A stretch of DNA of 64,000 nt from Ascoidea asiatica (taxonomy: Eukaryota > Ascomycota > Saccharomycetes > Ascoideales > Ascoideaceae), in assembly GCA_001600695.1 (NCBI GenBank), contig BCKQ01000004.1:496001-560000 (forward strand). The letters are read 5' to 3'. Within the stretch, counting starts at the first letter, position 1, and every line of letters starts with the position of its first letter. Position numbers and translations under genes: made by a program. The notes beneath the pieces were generated by a model. It worked only from the letters and a program-made list of their open reading frames with translations, did no database searches and was not told the origin of the DNA. This document shows, one piece after another, positions 31,651-41,737 of this stretch.

Positions 31651-34600
31651 TCAAGCATGCAAGGATCTTTGAATTTGACAAAATCCATCTTTTATCTCAA
31701 TAGCCTCATATGAACCTTCAAGACTTGTCACTGTTCTATATTCATAATCCATAATATCATTTACATAATAGTTTTCAAAATTTTTTCCATTGTTGAAAAT
31801 TCTTGTATAAACAAAATTGAATGGAGGTTCTCCGTTTGTGAACTTGAAGACAAGCTCAACCTCGTCACCTTCTTCGATATTTTCAACAATATGATTTGTG
31901 GATATTTCAACTGAAGGAATTGGGTGAATTTGGAGTTCATAACTATTTTGGATGATTTCTTCTTCAGTGAATTCAATCTTACAATTCATGTAATCTTTAA
32001 TCGAGATTATTCTGAACACACCAGATTCACTTGCAATTCTTATGAATCGATAGTCATTGAGAATGGCTTTATTAAATTTTCCATTGAAAGAGTATGAAAT
32101 TTCAAATGGAGGTTGTCCAATTAATTGATAACTTATATGATCACCGACACAATAGCTATTATGATTATTGTTATTAATGACTCTAATCTTAGGAATATCA
32201 GTTATGGATATCACTATCTGATTTTTACTTTTTCCAGCGAAATTATCTTCGACACACCCTTTGCTATCCGTTATTTTTTTAATCGTGAGAATATGATTTC
32301 CTAATGATAGATAATTATAGATTTCTTGATTAAGATTCAATGTATTGGAATTAATATTATTCAAAAGCAAGGAATTTACTTTATTCATATTCTCATTGAA
32401 AACTTCTAACTGAATAGTGAATGGTTTATGGCCAGTTAAATCTAATATTATAGGTTTTAATGAATTTGATTCATTGTTATCATCTGGAAACTTAAAGCCA
32501 GAATTTTTGATTCCCAGGTGTCTACCCCCTTGTAATTGAGTTTGACAAGCCTTATATATTTTATGATTGTTATTATTATTGTAATTGAATTCTGCCCATG
32601 GTAATGGCAAGACTTTTTGCTTAATTGTTATATCTTCAAACTTACTATACTTGCCGGCTTCCTTTAGTCTTCTGATATCTCTTTCTTTATAAATCGAATC
32701 AAAAACGCCAGTGAAAACAACCTCATAATCTCCAATTATCTTTTCTGTATCTTTTAAATCGTTATTATTGAGTAAATTTAAGGAAAAATAGTTATTAGGG
32801 ACAACTATTGAATTAAATTTTCTACCACCACTGGGTAAATTGATATAATAATTTATAGTGAAAGGTGCTTTCCCTTGAAGCATAAAATCAATGAAGTTGT
32901 CATTGTTATTTACACAAATATCATTCTTTTTAAAAGAATTAGCCAAACTCAAAGGGCAAATTGTCGATTCTAAATTTTTATCTTTGATACTGGTATCAAC
33001 ACTGATAGAAGGCAAAGCAAAAAAACTCACATTATAGAAAAATTTACTCTCAACAGATCCGGGACAAGAAGAATCCTTCAATCCTTTCAAATAATATACG
33101 CCTGAATCTTTTATTGAGAGCTTATTGCCAGAACTTGATGGTCTAGAAAATGTAGACAATATATTCTCCTTGATTACTTCATTTTTATTATTTCTAATTT
33201 CATAAATCAATTCTAAATTTTGATCACCGATTAATTTTAACGGTAGATTGAACTCCTCTCCTTGTTTTATCTTTAGATTATAACCATTGCCGTTTTTTGC
33301 AGGAGAATATTGAATTGGCTTTTTATTGATATTCAAGTAAGTATTATCCATCTCTAAAAATTCAGCGTATGGAGAAACCTTTTTAACAAGTAAGTTTACT
33401 GCTTGCTGTTTTAATGTTACCAAGCATCCAGAGGAATCAACGACCGAGATTAAAGAAACCAAATAATTACCACCAACTTTAAATCCGGGAATTAGAATAT
33501 TAAAATCATTACTAGTTATATTCGATGCCAGTTTCACTACTCTTCTTGAAGTTTGCTTTTCAAGAATTTCATAATATATTTCAAATGGAGCTTCTCCTTG
33601 AAGATTCACTTTTAGTGAAGTCCCTTCCTCAAGACAAAGATTCTTTGAAATTTTTGGAACTGTTGGAACAGATCCACCTACTCCATTATATTGCCTTAGC
33701 TGCGTGTTATCATTTTCTCCCTGTGAGAAATATGCATCAGGTTTTGCCCTCATTCTTGTTTTGAAGGTAAAATTATCATTTCCAGATGATAAACTATTAT
33801 CTTTATAAAAATTATCACTTATTGATGTAAATTGAATTTCATAATCTCCTTCTGTTGTTGGTTTGAAACTGTATTGATGTCTGTCTAGCATAGAAGTAAT
33901 TTTTCTCTCATCAAAAAGTTCTTTTATATTTGAATATTTATTGATCTTGTAAATTTTTGTTTTAAGTTCAAAAGGAGCTGTTCCACTGAATAACAAATCA
34001 AATTTCAAACCTATTTGACCTAAACATGTATCAATTACAGGTTCACTAGAATATATTTTCAAAGTAGGCTCTAATGCTCTAAATTCAATAACTGGTGCAG
34101 CATCTAATGGAATTGTACCCCGGCAAAATTTTGAAAAAACTGAAATCAATGAATATGAGCCTGAATCTGAAACTTCTAGCTGGAAATCATTATTTTCATC
34201 AAATTCATGATAAATATTACTTGTTTTATATGAAATGTCATCAATAAAAGATATATTTGCCTTATAAGGAGAGTATTTTCTTAGTTCGTCTAAGTTAATC
34301 TTGTTATTATAGTTATTGTTAATGACTAAACTTAAACTTTTTTTAGAATCACCAATTAGTGGAAGATTAGAATTATGATCGGCCAATTGAAGTAAAGGAC
34401 GACCATATACTTTGAATGAATATAATAAATCATTGAATTTCAAAAGATCATCAGTAGATTCTATTGAAGTTCCCATGAAATTTGGATTTTTTAAATAATA
34501 TTTAGAAAATTTATTATGGGGATTATTGATCAAATAGTCAAGAACACTTCTATAAATAGAAGTATAATTTATAGTATTTCCAAGACCATCAGTAATTTCT

Positions 34601-36048
34601 TCAATTCTATAAGAATGATCTCCAATTGTTTTGATTAATTCATCAAGTTCAACCTCGACACTTGATGGACTAGACCAAATGTAAAAGGATTTAAGATCAT
34701 TTTGTGAAAGAGTTGGCAAAATGATTTCATCTGATGAAGATGCTATTGAAAATAGAGGTGATTTAAAATCAACTCTGGAAGAAATTAAATTTTTTTGTTG
34801 AAAAACATCGACTTTTTCATTAATGAGCTTTTTATATTTAAGAGATAAAGGAGCAACACCATTAACGATTATTTTAAGTTTAGTTAAATCGTTTACACAT
34901 TTGAAGTTATTATCATTATCATATTCTTGAATATCAAAAGATTTTGATGAAGATTTAGAGTTTTTAAGTTCTAAATAGCTATCAAATAAAGATAATCTGT
35001 AAAACTTTTGGTTTTCAATTCGAGCTGAGGGGCATTTTGGAACAACAATTCCTGAATTTTGAACAGAAATATGTGATTGTTTAGAATCCAAAATTCTATT
35101 TATTTTATATAAACCGGGTAAAGAAACAGGAATATTAATATAAGTTATTTTATTAGCCAATTTTGAATCAGTATATTGATCAGTTGTTTCAGAATCCTTT
35201 GGTTTGAAGGATAAATTTTTTAATTGTTTTGCTGTAAAATTTAAATAATTGATATTTTTTGAGTAATCAATATGAAGTAACTGTAAAAATAAAATATCAT
35301 TAGTTGAATTGATTTTTAAAGGAATATTAATATTATAAGGGATCCCCACTGGTAAAGAATTAGGTATATTGATTGAATCACCAACCAAACAAAAAGATTG
35401 ATTAAATGGATTGAAAATTGAATTAGATTTAGGTAAAATATTAACAATTTTTTTACCTTTAAAATGTTCATTTGCATCCAAATTTAATACCAGACCTCCA
35501 ATTGTATCTTCTTTTATATTAATTTCATTGAAACTGCCAAAGGAAGGAGGAGATGATGTTATAACAGATTGACGAGTAGAAATTGGAGAAGATTTAGAAT
35601 AAAAAGGTAATATTGAAGAAAATAGTGATATTGAAGTTAAAACTATGGATGAAATTAAAGCAGTTAAATTACAGGATAATAGTATAGTTATCAGAGTTAT
35701 GATAATTATTTGAATAAATGTTATAAAAGGATTAAAGGTCAAAAATGGAATTCTAAATACAGGTAATAACCAAAGATATATTGAATCAATTATGAAAAAT
35801 TTAATAAAGAAAAAAATAAATGAAGAATTGGATATAAATATAGAATTATCATAATCATGTGTTTGAAAGACAATAGCTTTAATTTGAAAAGAATTTTGTA
35901 ATTTCCATGCCTGAATTAATAAAAATATTGCAATGAAATATAACCTTTGAGATGCTAAATCTATTATTGATGAAGGAATTAAAGGTTTTATTTGTTTAAA
36001 AGGAGATTTTTGGAACCCATTGTTTTTTGAAGTCTTTATCTGTATCAT
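31651..36048 (-). CDS. POM152: Nuclear pore transmembrane ring nucleoporin Pom152
   Basis: Integral membrane nucleoporin that forms the lumenal ring of the nuclear pore complex. The 1465-aa product is somewhat longer than the S. cerevisiae protein (1337 aa). The first 190 residues include several hydrophobic segments (about 35-55, 80-100, 115-150). The lumenal remainder is a chain of immunoglobulin-like repeats with recurring APFxIxY and P-P-F-x-I/F patterns (for example GTAPFELKTKIYK, GEAPFEIYYEI, GKAPFTINYYI, GQPPFEISYSF, GEPPFNFVYTR), the Pom152 signature. The reading frame opens at a TTG (36090); I place the start at the next ATG (36048, MIQIKTSK). It is divergent from the small GPI-type peptide gene. 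Confidence 0.95.
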   Translation of the reverse strand: MIQIKTSKNNGFQKSPFKQIKPLIPSSIIDLASQRLYFIAIFLLIQAWKLQNSFQIKAIVFQTHDYDNSIFISNSSFIFFFIKFFIIDSIYLWLLPVFRIPFLTFNPFITFIQIIIITLITILLSCNLTALISSIVLTSISLFSSILPFYSKSSPISTRQSVITSSPPSFGSFNEINIKEDTIGGLVLNLDANEHFKGKKIVNILPKSNSIFNPFNQSFCLVGDSINIPNSLPVGIPYNINIPLKINSTNDILFLQLLHIDYSKNINYLNFTAKQLKNLSFKPKDSETTDQYTDSKLANKITYINIPVSLPGLYKINRILDSKQSHISVQNSGIVVPKCPSARIENQKFYRLSLFDSYLELKNSKSSSKSFDIQEYDNDNNFKCVNDLTKLKIIVNGVAPLSLKYKKLINEKVDVFQQKNLISSRVDFKSPLFSIASSSDEIILPTLSQNDLKSFYIWSSPSSVEVELDELIKTIGDHSYRIEEITDGLGNTINYTSIYRSVLDYLINNPHNKFSKYYLKNPNFMGTSIESTDDLLKFNDLLYSFKVYGRPLLQLADHNSNLPLIGDSKKSLSLVINNNYNNKINLDELRKYSPYKANISFIDDISYKTSNIYHEFDENNDFQLEVSDSGSYSLISVFSKFCRGTIPLDAAPVIEFRALEPTLKIYSSEPVIDTCLGQIGLKFDLLFSGTAPFELKTKIYKINKYSNIKELFDERKITSMLDRHQYSFKPTTEGDYEIQFTSISDNFYKDNSLSSGNDNFTFKTRMRAKPDAYFSQGENDNTQLRQYNGVGGSVPTVPKISKNLCLEEGTSLKVNLQGEAPFEIYYEILEKQTSRRVVKLASNITSNDFNILIPGFKVGGNYLVSLISVVDSSGCLVTLKQQAVNLLVKKVSPYAEFLEMDNTYLNINKKPIQYSPAKNGNGYNLKIKQGEEFNLPLKLIGDQNLELIYEIRNNKNEVIKENILSTFSRPSSSGNKLSIKDSGVYYLKGLKDSSCPGSVESKFFYNVSFFALPSISVDTSIKDKNLESTICPLSLANSFKKNDICVNNNDNFIDFMLQGKAPFTINYYINLPSGGRKFNSIVVPNNYFSLNLLNNNDLKDTEKIIGDYEVVFTGVFDSIYKERDIRRLKEAGKYSKFEDITIKQKVLPLPWAEFNYNNNNNHKIYKACQTQLQGGRHLGIKNSGFKFPDDNNESNSLKPIILDLTGHKPFTIQLEVFNENMNKVNSLLLNNINSNTLNLNQEIYNYLSLGNHILTIKKITDSKGCVEDNFAGKSKNQIVISITDIPKIRVINNNNHNSYCVGDHISYQLIGQPPFEISYSFNGKFNKAILNDYRFIRIASESGVFRIISIKDYMNCKIEFTEEEIIQNSYELQIHPIPSVEISTNHIVENIEEGDEVELVFKFTNGEPPFNFVYTRIFNNGKNFENYYVNDIMDYEYRTVTSLEGSYEAIEIKDGFCQIQRSLHA

Positions 36049-37239
36049 TTCCAAAACAGTTGAAGACTCTAAAAAAGAGAATAATGACAATACTTGATAA
36101 ATTGAATTGAATCAAATTAAATAAAATAGAAATGAATTGAATTGAATTGAATTGTTTTGAATTAAATTATTGAAATTTATTTGGAGTTTTTTGGGTTCAA
36201 CCAAATCAAAACAATCAAAATTTCATTAACGGTAATGTTAAGTTTAGATTCGTAAATAATGAAAAAATATTCACAACATGTGACCTAAAAGTAAGGGCTA
36301 CAAAAATATCAATAATTGAGATATGAAAGGTGATTTTACTAAACAAACAAAGATTATTTGTTGGCAAATAAGTATTTGAAATCTTCGTGAGCTCATATGT
36401 ACATTTTTTTTGAGTAACATCATGACCACTAAAGAATTAAGCAAAAAAAAACATTGAATGAGATTGTATTTACTTTTTACGTCGGTGTTTCTTCCATGTT
36501 TTATCATAAAAGAGCAGTATTTCAGTTTCAGTTACTAACTCAAGAACGGGAAAAATAGTAGGAAATTATTATTTCAATGATACATAATCTTTTATAGTCA
36601 TTATATGATAATACTGAAAGGATAACCCCATAGTCAAGAAATATAAGCAATGATTGGTAAGGAAATGTACTAAGATATTTATCTTAAGGAATAGGTTGCA
36701 ACGCTGAGAATGATTCAAAATGATAAATACTGTCAAGTTCCTAGCCAAGAGAAAGCTCACCAGAAAAAAATACAGAAGATGAAGCAGCAGAAACAGCTGA
36801 GTTTGGAGAAAGAGTGGCAAAACTGTGGCATATTGTTAGCAAAATAGCCTTCCAATTTGGTTTTGTGTAAGCGCCGGTACACACTAATTCACAAATGTAA
36901 GCAGATCTAGTTAGCAAATCAGAAACAGCAGCAACTTCAGCTGTTTTTTGTGTTTTGTGATGGCTATTCCCTCTTGTTTTTTTCTACAAATTCTGTAGTT
37001 GTTTGTTCCTTATATTATATCCTATTTTCCTTTATTGTTTTTTTTCCTATTATTTATATTTTTTTTTATTTTCCTTTATTGTTTTATTAATTTTGGCCAA
37101 CTTGATAGTTATTAATTCAGTTTCATATCAATTAATTCTGTCAAAGCTTATAATCATCTTAATAAAACTAAAAATTATTATATTTATCTTTGTTAAAATC
37201 TCTTCAATTGATTATAAAATCTTCAATTAATTAAGAAAA
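36049..37239. other. Divergent promoter region POM152/small GPI peptide
   Basis: A (TGAAT)n repeat lies close to POM152 and a G+C-richer patch at 36850-36960. The final 220 bp are T/A-rich, like a strong promoter and leader for the GPI-type peptide. No further gene; the ORFs at 36298 and 36569 (minus) look random. Confidence 0.55.
36133..36154. repeat. (TGAAT)4 microsatellite
   Basis: Four tandem pentamers about 90 bp upstream of the POM152 start. Confidence 0.8.
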
Positions 37240-37413
37240 ATGCAATTGTCAAAAGTTTTAATCTTAGTCACAGCCTTATGTGCTTCAGCATATGCTGCCA
37301 CTAATAATAGTACAAATGCTGCAACTAATGCTGCTCCAGCTGTTTATGAAAATAAGTTTGCTTTAGGTTCTTTAGGCGCTGCTCTTGTTGTTGGAGCTGC
37401 TTTTATTATCTAA
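37240..37413 (+). CDS. 57-residue GPI-anchor-type secreted peptide
   Basis: Short gene that reads MQLSKVLILVTALCASAYA, a textbook signal peptide with an A-Y-A cleavage site. A short Thr/Asn/Ala-rich mature part with two N-glycosylation sequons (NNST and neighbours) follows, then a linker (VYENKF) and a final hydrophobic tail ALGSLGAALVVGAAFII. The last part fits a GPI-attachment signal with small residues (NAAPA) before it. Codons are those of highly expressed genes (GCT, GTT, TCT), and an A-rich leader (TTAAGAAAAATG) precedes the ATG. S. cerevisiae has comparable tiny predicted GPI proteins (YDR524C-B, YCL048W-A), which by name lie next to the Ecm33-family genes SPS2 and SPS22. Here ECM33 is 13 kb away. 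After cleavage at both ends perhaps 15-25 residues remain. The gene is well supported as coding; its function is unknown. Confidence 0.8.
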   Translation: MQLSKVLILVTALCASAYAATNNSTNAATNAAPAVYENKFALGSLGAALVVGAAFII

Positions 37414-38171
37414 TCAGGAATCATTATAGAATTATCACTTCATATTCAAACACTTCTGGTTTTGAAAAGATAATGAGGTTATATTAATTTTAAAATTGAA
37501 TATTATTGCTGCTGGAATTTAAGCTTTTCTTTGTTTCTAATTCAGTGTATTTCAAAAATTCAATTTTATTATAAAATCAAAAATAGATCTGATTATCAAA
37601 ATTAAAACCGGGTTATAATGGGAGTCATATTGTTTTCTATTGGTTTATCCACTTTATTTTATTTTATTTCACTTTATTTTACTTTATTTTATTTCATCTA
37701 TTCAATCTTATATTTTTATTTCTCCCATCCTATTTATTAATCATCATTTGTTATCGTGGTATGATTTCTTTCTGTCTCTTTTTATTTATTTTTATGCTAA
37801 GCATTATTCTTGGCCGACAGATAAGATTCATAGACGTATATACAATATAATATATGTTCAACATCATATAAAAAAAAAGCTAGAAAATTCAAGATTTCAA
37901 TTGTAGAAAAAAAATAGTAAAATCCAAATTTTAATTTGTATTGCCATATAAAACTTTTATTTTGATTAATCAAAAAAAATGAAAATTGGTTTAATAGTTA
38001 CTTATGTTAACTCGAATAACTTTTTCACAAAATAATATCAGTAATATAAACGTTATTAAAAAATTTTATATCAAATATTTGGAGTTAAATAATATAAGGT
38101 ATGATTATATATTAATATAACAGTACAACATGATAATTAAGGTGACTAAATTAGTTAATTAATTAATTTAT
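37414..38171. other. Convergent 3' region small GPI peptide/RPS15
   Basis: T-rich then A-rich. Contains a simple ACTTTATTTT repeat (37651-37695) that produces a spurious hydrophobic ORF. No gene recognised. Confidence 0.55.
37651..37695. repeat. Imperfect (ACTTTATTTT)n tract
   Basis: Low-complexity T-rich repeat; encodes only the spurious Phe/Ile/Leu-rich ORF on the plus strand. Confidence 0.7.
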
Positions 38172-39429
38172 CTATTTAAGAGGGATAAAACGAGATGAGG
38201 TATTTGAACCAAGACCTGGTCTACCATGTCTAACTGGAGTATATGAGATAGAAAATTCACCTAAATAATGACCAACCATTTCAGCTTTAATTTCAACTTG
38301 ATTAAAAACTTTACCATTATAAATACCAACAACAGAACCAATCATTTCTGGAACAACAATCATATTTCTTAAATGAGTTTTAACAACAGCAGGTTTTTCA
38401 TTTTCTGGAGCAGCTAATTTTGCAGCTCTTAATTTTTTAACTAAACCCATTGGTTTTGAATTTAAACCACGTTGAAAACGTCTTCTAATTCTAGAACGAC
38501 ATAACTTAGCAAAATCTTCAGTTGGTAATTCTAAAAGTTGAGAAAGTTCAACACCACGGTATGAAAAGGTTTTAAAAACACGTCTCTTTTTTTCTATTAT
38601 AATACAAAAAAAAAAAAATGTTAGTAATTAAGGAACTATGGAATTATTAAATTGAAATTTTAGTGAAAGTAAATGAAATATGGACAAGGGAATACGGAAT
38701 AAGCAATAAGGACTAAGAAAATAACAAATTTTTCAGAATAATTTCTAATCAATTTTTTTTATCTTTGCTTTGTAAACATAAAATATACCTAATCAATGAT
38801 AAATTTACTCTTTTTTCTATTTGAACAAATTTCCAAGAATTTGAAAAAAAATTGAAATATCTATAGTAATTTCAGAAGAAAAATGATCAAGGTGAACCGT
38901 TTTTAAACAAACTGAGAATTATTCATCAAGTATTTTAATTGATAAATTTCCACTTTATGAAATATTATAACAGAATAATGAATATGAAATATATTATTCT
39001 TCAATAAAACAGTTAAAATAGTCCTAACTATGTATGAATAATAACCATCATATTAAAATGATTCAATGATCTTAATTTTCTGACTCATTTATCTGTTTTT
39101 TTATTTTATCTCTACATTCACATGTTACTAATTCTTTTGAATTTATTTTTTTTATTTTTTCGTTAATTAGTTTTGATTGATACACTGATCTTTATATGAT
39201 TCTTTGAATTCTCTATTACGTTTTTTTACTATATGAGTTTTTCTTCATTATTTGTGAGTCACATTTCTCAAAACCCAGTTTTAATTTTTTTTACTTTCTT
39301 TGATCAAAATTCACAGTTCATTTTTCATATTTTTTATTTACCATTTCTTATTCCCTTTTTAGATTTTCCATTTTACAATTATTCATTATTAATTCTGGAA
39401 GACATACCAGTTGTTGCAGGAGGAGCCAT
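38172..39429 (-). CDS. RPS15: 40S ribosomal protein S15 (uS19), spliced
   Basis: Small-subunit protein uS19, located at the head of the 40S subunit. I join exon 1 (39429-39408; 22 nt) to exon 2 (38593-38172), giving 147 aa against 142 in S. cerevisiae. Exon 1 encodes MAPPATT plus one base, and the join reads [19 protein letters not shown]. The rest is nearly identical to yeast Rps15: [29 protein letters not shown] and the C-terminus SSRFIPLK. A reading that starts at the internal MGLVKK ATG would lose 55 conserved residues, so splicing is required. Upstream of exon 1 lie a TAACGTTA (95 bp) and a CACGTG (250 bp); Cbf1 is reported to act on ribosomal protein genes in Candida albicans. The plus-strand ORF at 39233-39496 is antisense to exon 1 and not a gene. 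Confidence 0.97.
38594..39407 (-). other. Intron of RPS15 (814 nt)
   Basis: Donor GTATGT (39407 downward), perfect branch TACTAAC at 38626-38620, long T-tract, acceptor TAG ending at 38594. It is long for this compact genome. I found no convincing snoRNA inside. Confidence 0.93.
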
Positions 39430-39523
39430 TTTAATTATATTCTTATTATTGTGGTTGATATTAAATTTCAAAAATTATCAATTTAAAAAATATTGATTTC
39501 TTTATTCTTTTGATATTTTCCAG

Positions 39524-39531
39524 TAACGTTA
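39524..39531. promoter_or_regulatory. TAACGTTA palindrome upstream of RPS15
   Basis: Context AGTAACGTTAGT, 95 bp before the RPS15 start, the closest to a gene start among the copies. Confidence 0.45.
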
Positions 39532-39678
39532 GTAATGATTGAAACCCTCCATGAACAAAGTTGGCAACGATAGTGTTTTCCAGTATTAGAAGAGTCGTCG
39601 ATAATATTATTGATGTTGGATTCACGGCAGTAAAGGCGGAGATGACAGGCTTTTTCTCAGTACTGTAATAACAGATGG

Positions 39679-39684
39679 CACGTG
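39679..39684. promoter_or_regulatory. CACGTG E-box upstream of RPS15
   Basis: Context GCACGTGT, 250 bp before the RPS15 start codon. A Cbf1 role in ribosomal protein gene control is known from Candida; here it is inference. Confidence 0.45.
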
Positions 39685-39879
39685 TCTATATAATGTAATA
39701 AATGGCCTCCAACGAATTTGAGTCTGATTGAAGTCTGTGAAGTTTGGTTATTCCGTTTATTAGACCAAGTCACCAGAGTTCACTCAAGAGTTACGTGCCC
39801 TTATTTAGAAATCTACCTTTATCACGAGCTGTAGATAAGGGCACTAATGTTTTTAGTTTTTACTAAACTCAAAAGCCCT

Positions 39880-40110
39880 ACTTTTGTTTATCTTTCTCGC
39901 TAGAAAATCCATGTTTGTGGCGTCACTGTCGGTGGTGGAGCGGTTCTTGGTGGAGCTCGACAATAAGGAGCGAGTGTGTTTGTGCTTGCGTCATTGGAGC
40001 CACTGGTTCCGCAGCCCGCGCCCACTACCCGAGTTTCAGAGCTTCGCTGAGCAAACGCCTGTTTGTGTCTGTTGGCCATCTCCCTCAAAACCCTTCATTT
40101 AGCACTGTAG
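39880..40110. other. G+C-rich intergenic island
   Basis: By eye more than half G+C over about 190 bp, in a chromosome that is mostly A+T. ORFs are open on both strands through it, as expected from composition. No tRNA, snRNA or protein family recognised. Confidence 0.5.
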
Positions 40111-40375
40111 AAAAGAAATCATAACTGTTTTTGCCTTTGAGAACTCACACAAAAGAAAGAGAATAAAAGGAATAAAGAGAGTAAAGTGGAATTTTTAATG
40201 ATTGTGGTCTGTTGACAATTTGTTTAAAATCTGTTTAAAATCTGTTTACAAAAGGTTTTCCTTTTTTCGCAATTGAGTTTCGATTTTGGATTTGTGTTTA
40301 TCTTGATCTTATCATCTTGTTTCTGAACCTGATTTTGGAGGATTTTGAGTTCATTTCGTCAGGTTAACACGAAAA

Positions 40376-40383
40376 TAACGTTA
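40376..40383. promoter_or_regulatory. TAACGTTA palindrome
   Basis: Context AATAACGTTACG; about 1.36 kb before the AMPK beta gene and 0.95 kb from RPS15. Confidence 0.3.
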
Positions 40384-40889
40384 CGAGAAATGGGGAAAAT
40401 ATATTTCTATGAAGAAAATCAAAAAATTAAAAATTTATTTCCAATTAGTTTTCAATTTCCAATGAAAATAAGGAATCTTTTAGCAGTTTGAAATGCTAAT
40501 TCACACATCATTTTTTTAGTCAATAAGAACCACCTCCAATTTTGTCCGATTGATTGAATTTACCCTAGATCTAACGGTTCTAAAGAACTAAAAATATATT
40601 ATTCATATTATTTTTATTCTAGCTTGTTCTTAGAACAAATAAAGCAGAAAAAAATAGCTGATAATGTAGTGAAAGAGCCATAAAGATTTGAAGCGCTAAA
40701 AAGACTTGAAAATACAACTTTAAGAGTTTTTTTTTACTTGAAGTATATTTTCAGATATGAAACAAAGCTCCATTAAATTTCATATGGCTATGCGAATTGA
40801 AGACAATAACTCACCTCAAGGGTCGAGTCTGTAATAATCATTGGTTGACTTCTTTGTTACTCTGAGAATACAGAGCAGTAGAAGGAGTG

Positions 40890-40897
40890 TAACGTTA
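40890..40897. promoter_or_regulatory. TAACGTTA palindrome
   Basis: Context TGTAACGTTAGA; about 850 bp before the AMPK beta gene, 20 bp from a related CAACGTTG. Confidence 0.3.
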
Positions 40898-41135
40898 GAC
40901 ATTTATTACAATACTGCAACGTTGGTTTGTTTTTTTTCGCTATTCGTTCAACTTATTTCATATCAATTCAAATTATTTCTTTAGTATTTTTTCATCTTAC
41001 TAAAAATTGAATACAAAATCAAAAAGTAACCTTACGGAAGATTAACTATCCTCCCAACAAAAAGAACTTACTCAGATTCTTTTTATTGTCTTTTATCTTT
41101 TTACTTTTTTCTTTTATATTAGATATTTAGTCTTT

Positions 41136-41172
41136 AATCTTTGATTTTTGATTTTTGATTTTTGATCTTTAA
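41136..41172. repeat. (TTTTTGA)n tract
   Basis: Short heptamer repeat (TTTGATTTTTGATTTTTGAT) in the leader region of the AMPK beta gene. Confidence 0.7.
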
Positions 41173-41737
41173 TCTTTTCATACATTCTTTAAATTGATCG
41201 ATCAATTGAATTTATTATTTCAATACTATAATTCATTTCTCATCTTTTGATTTTGTAAAAATTGGTGAGTAAAATTAATTATATTATATTCTTTTTATCA
41301 AATCAATTGATATATTACTAGATTATATTACTAATACTATTTATAAACTTCAATTTTTTGATAAATATTATATTATATTATATTATTTTATAAAGTTTAA
41401 TTTCAACTATCTTGATAAGATCCTTAAATTAAATCTCATAAACGGACTTAAAAATTAAAAAGAATTATCATAAATTATTAAATTTTCAATTATTGTTTAC
41501 ATATTTATTGTTTTTTATTCATTGTTTTGTATTTCATTGTTATAAAACAATATATAATACAAGAATATAATAGTATAAAGAGAATAAAAAAAGTATTTAA
41601 TTTATAAATTGTAAAAAAAAAAAAAAAGTTCCAGTTTCAAAATACCCAAAATAATATCATTCATTACATTATCATTCCTTTTCATTTTTTTTAAACTCCT
41701 TTTCTGATTTCTGATTTCTGATTTCTGGAATCAATCG

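Larger units (their letters stand above)
39430..41737. other. 2.3 kb intergenic region RPS15/AMPK beta gene
   Basis: Divergent promoter region. It contains a CACGTG (39679), three TAACGTTA copies (39524, 40376, 40890) and a marked G+C island (39880-40110). Toward the plus-strand gene are TTTTTGA repeats (41136-41172) and A/T-rich leader sequence. Confidence 0.6.

Noticed and set aside
38594-39407. C/D-box snoRNA inside the RPS15 intron (TTGATGA at 38929, CTGA at 38875 on the minus strand)
   Set aside because: The C box is non-consensus, and there is no terminal stem, no clear C'/D' pair and no guide I can match.
39233-39496. Hydrophobic plus-strand ORF
   Set aside because: Antisense to RPS15 exon 1 and intron; T-rich sequence gives Phe/Leu/Ile without meaning.
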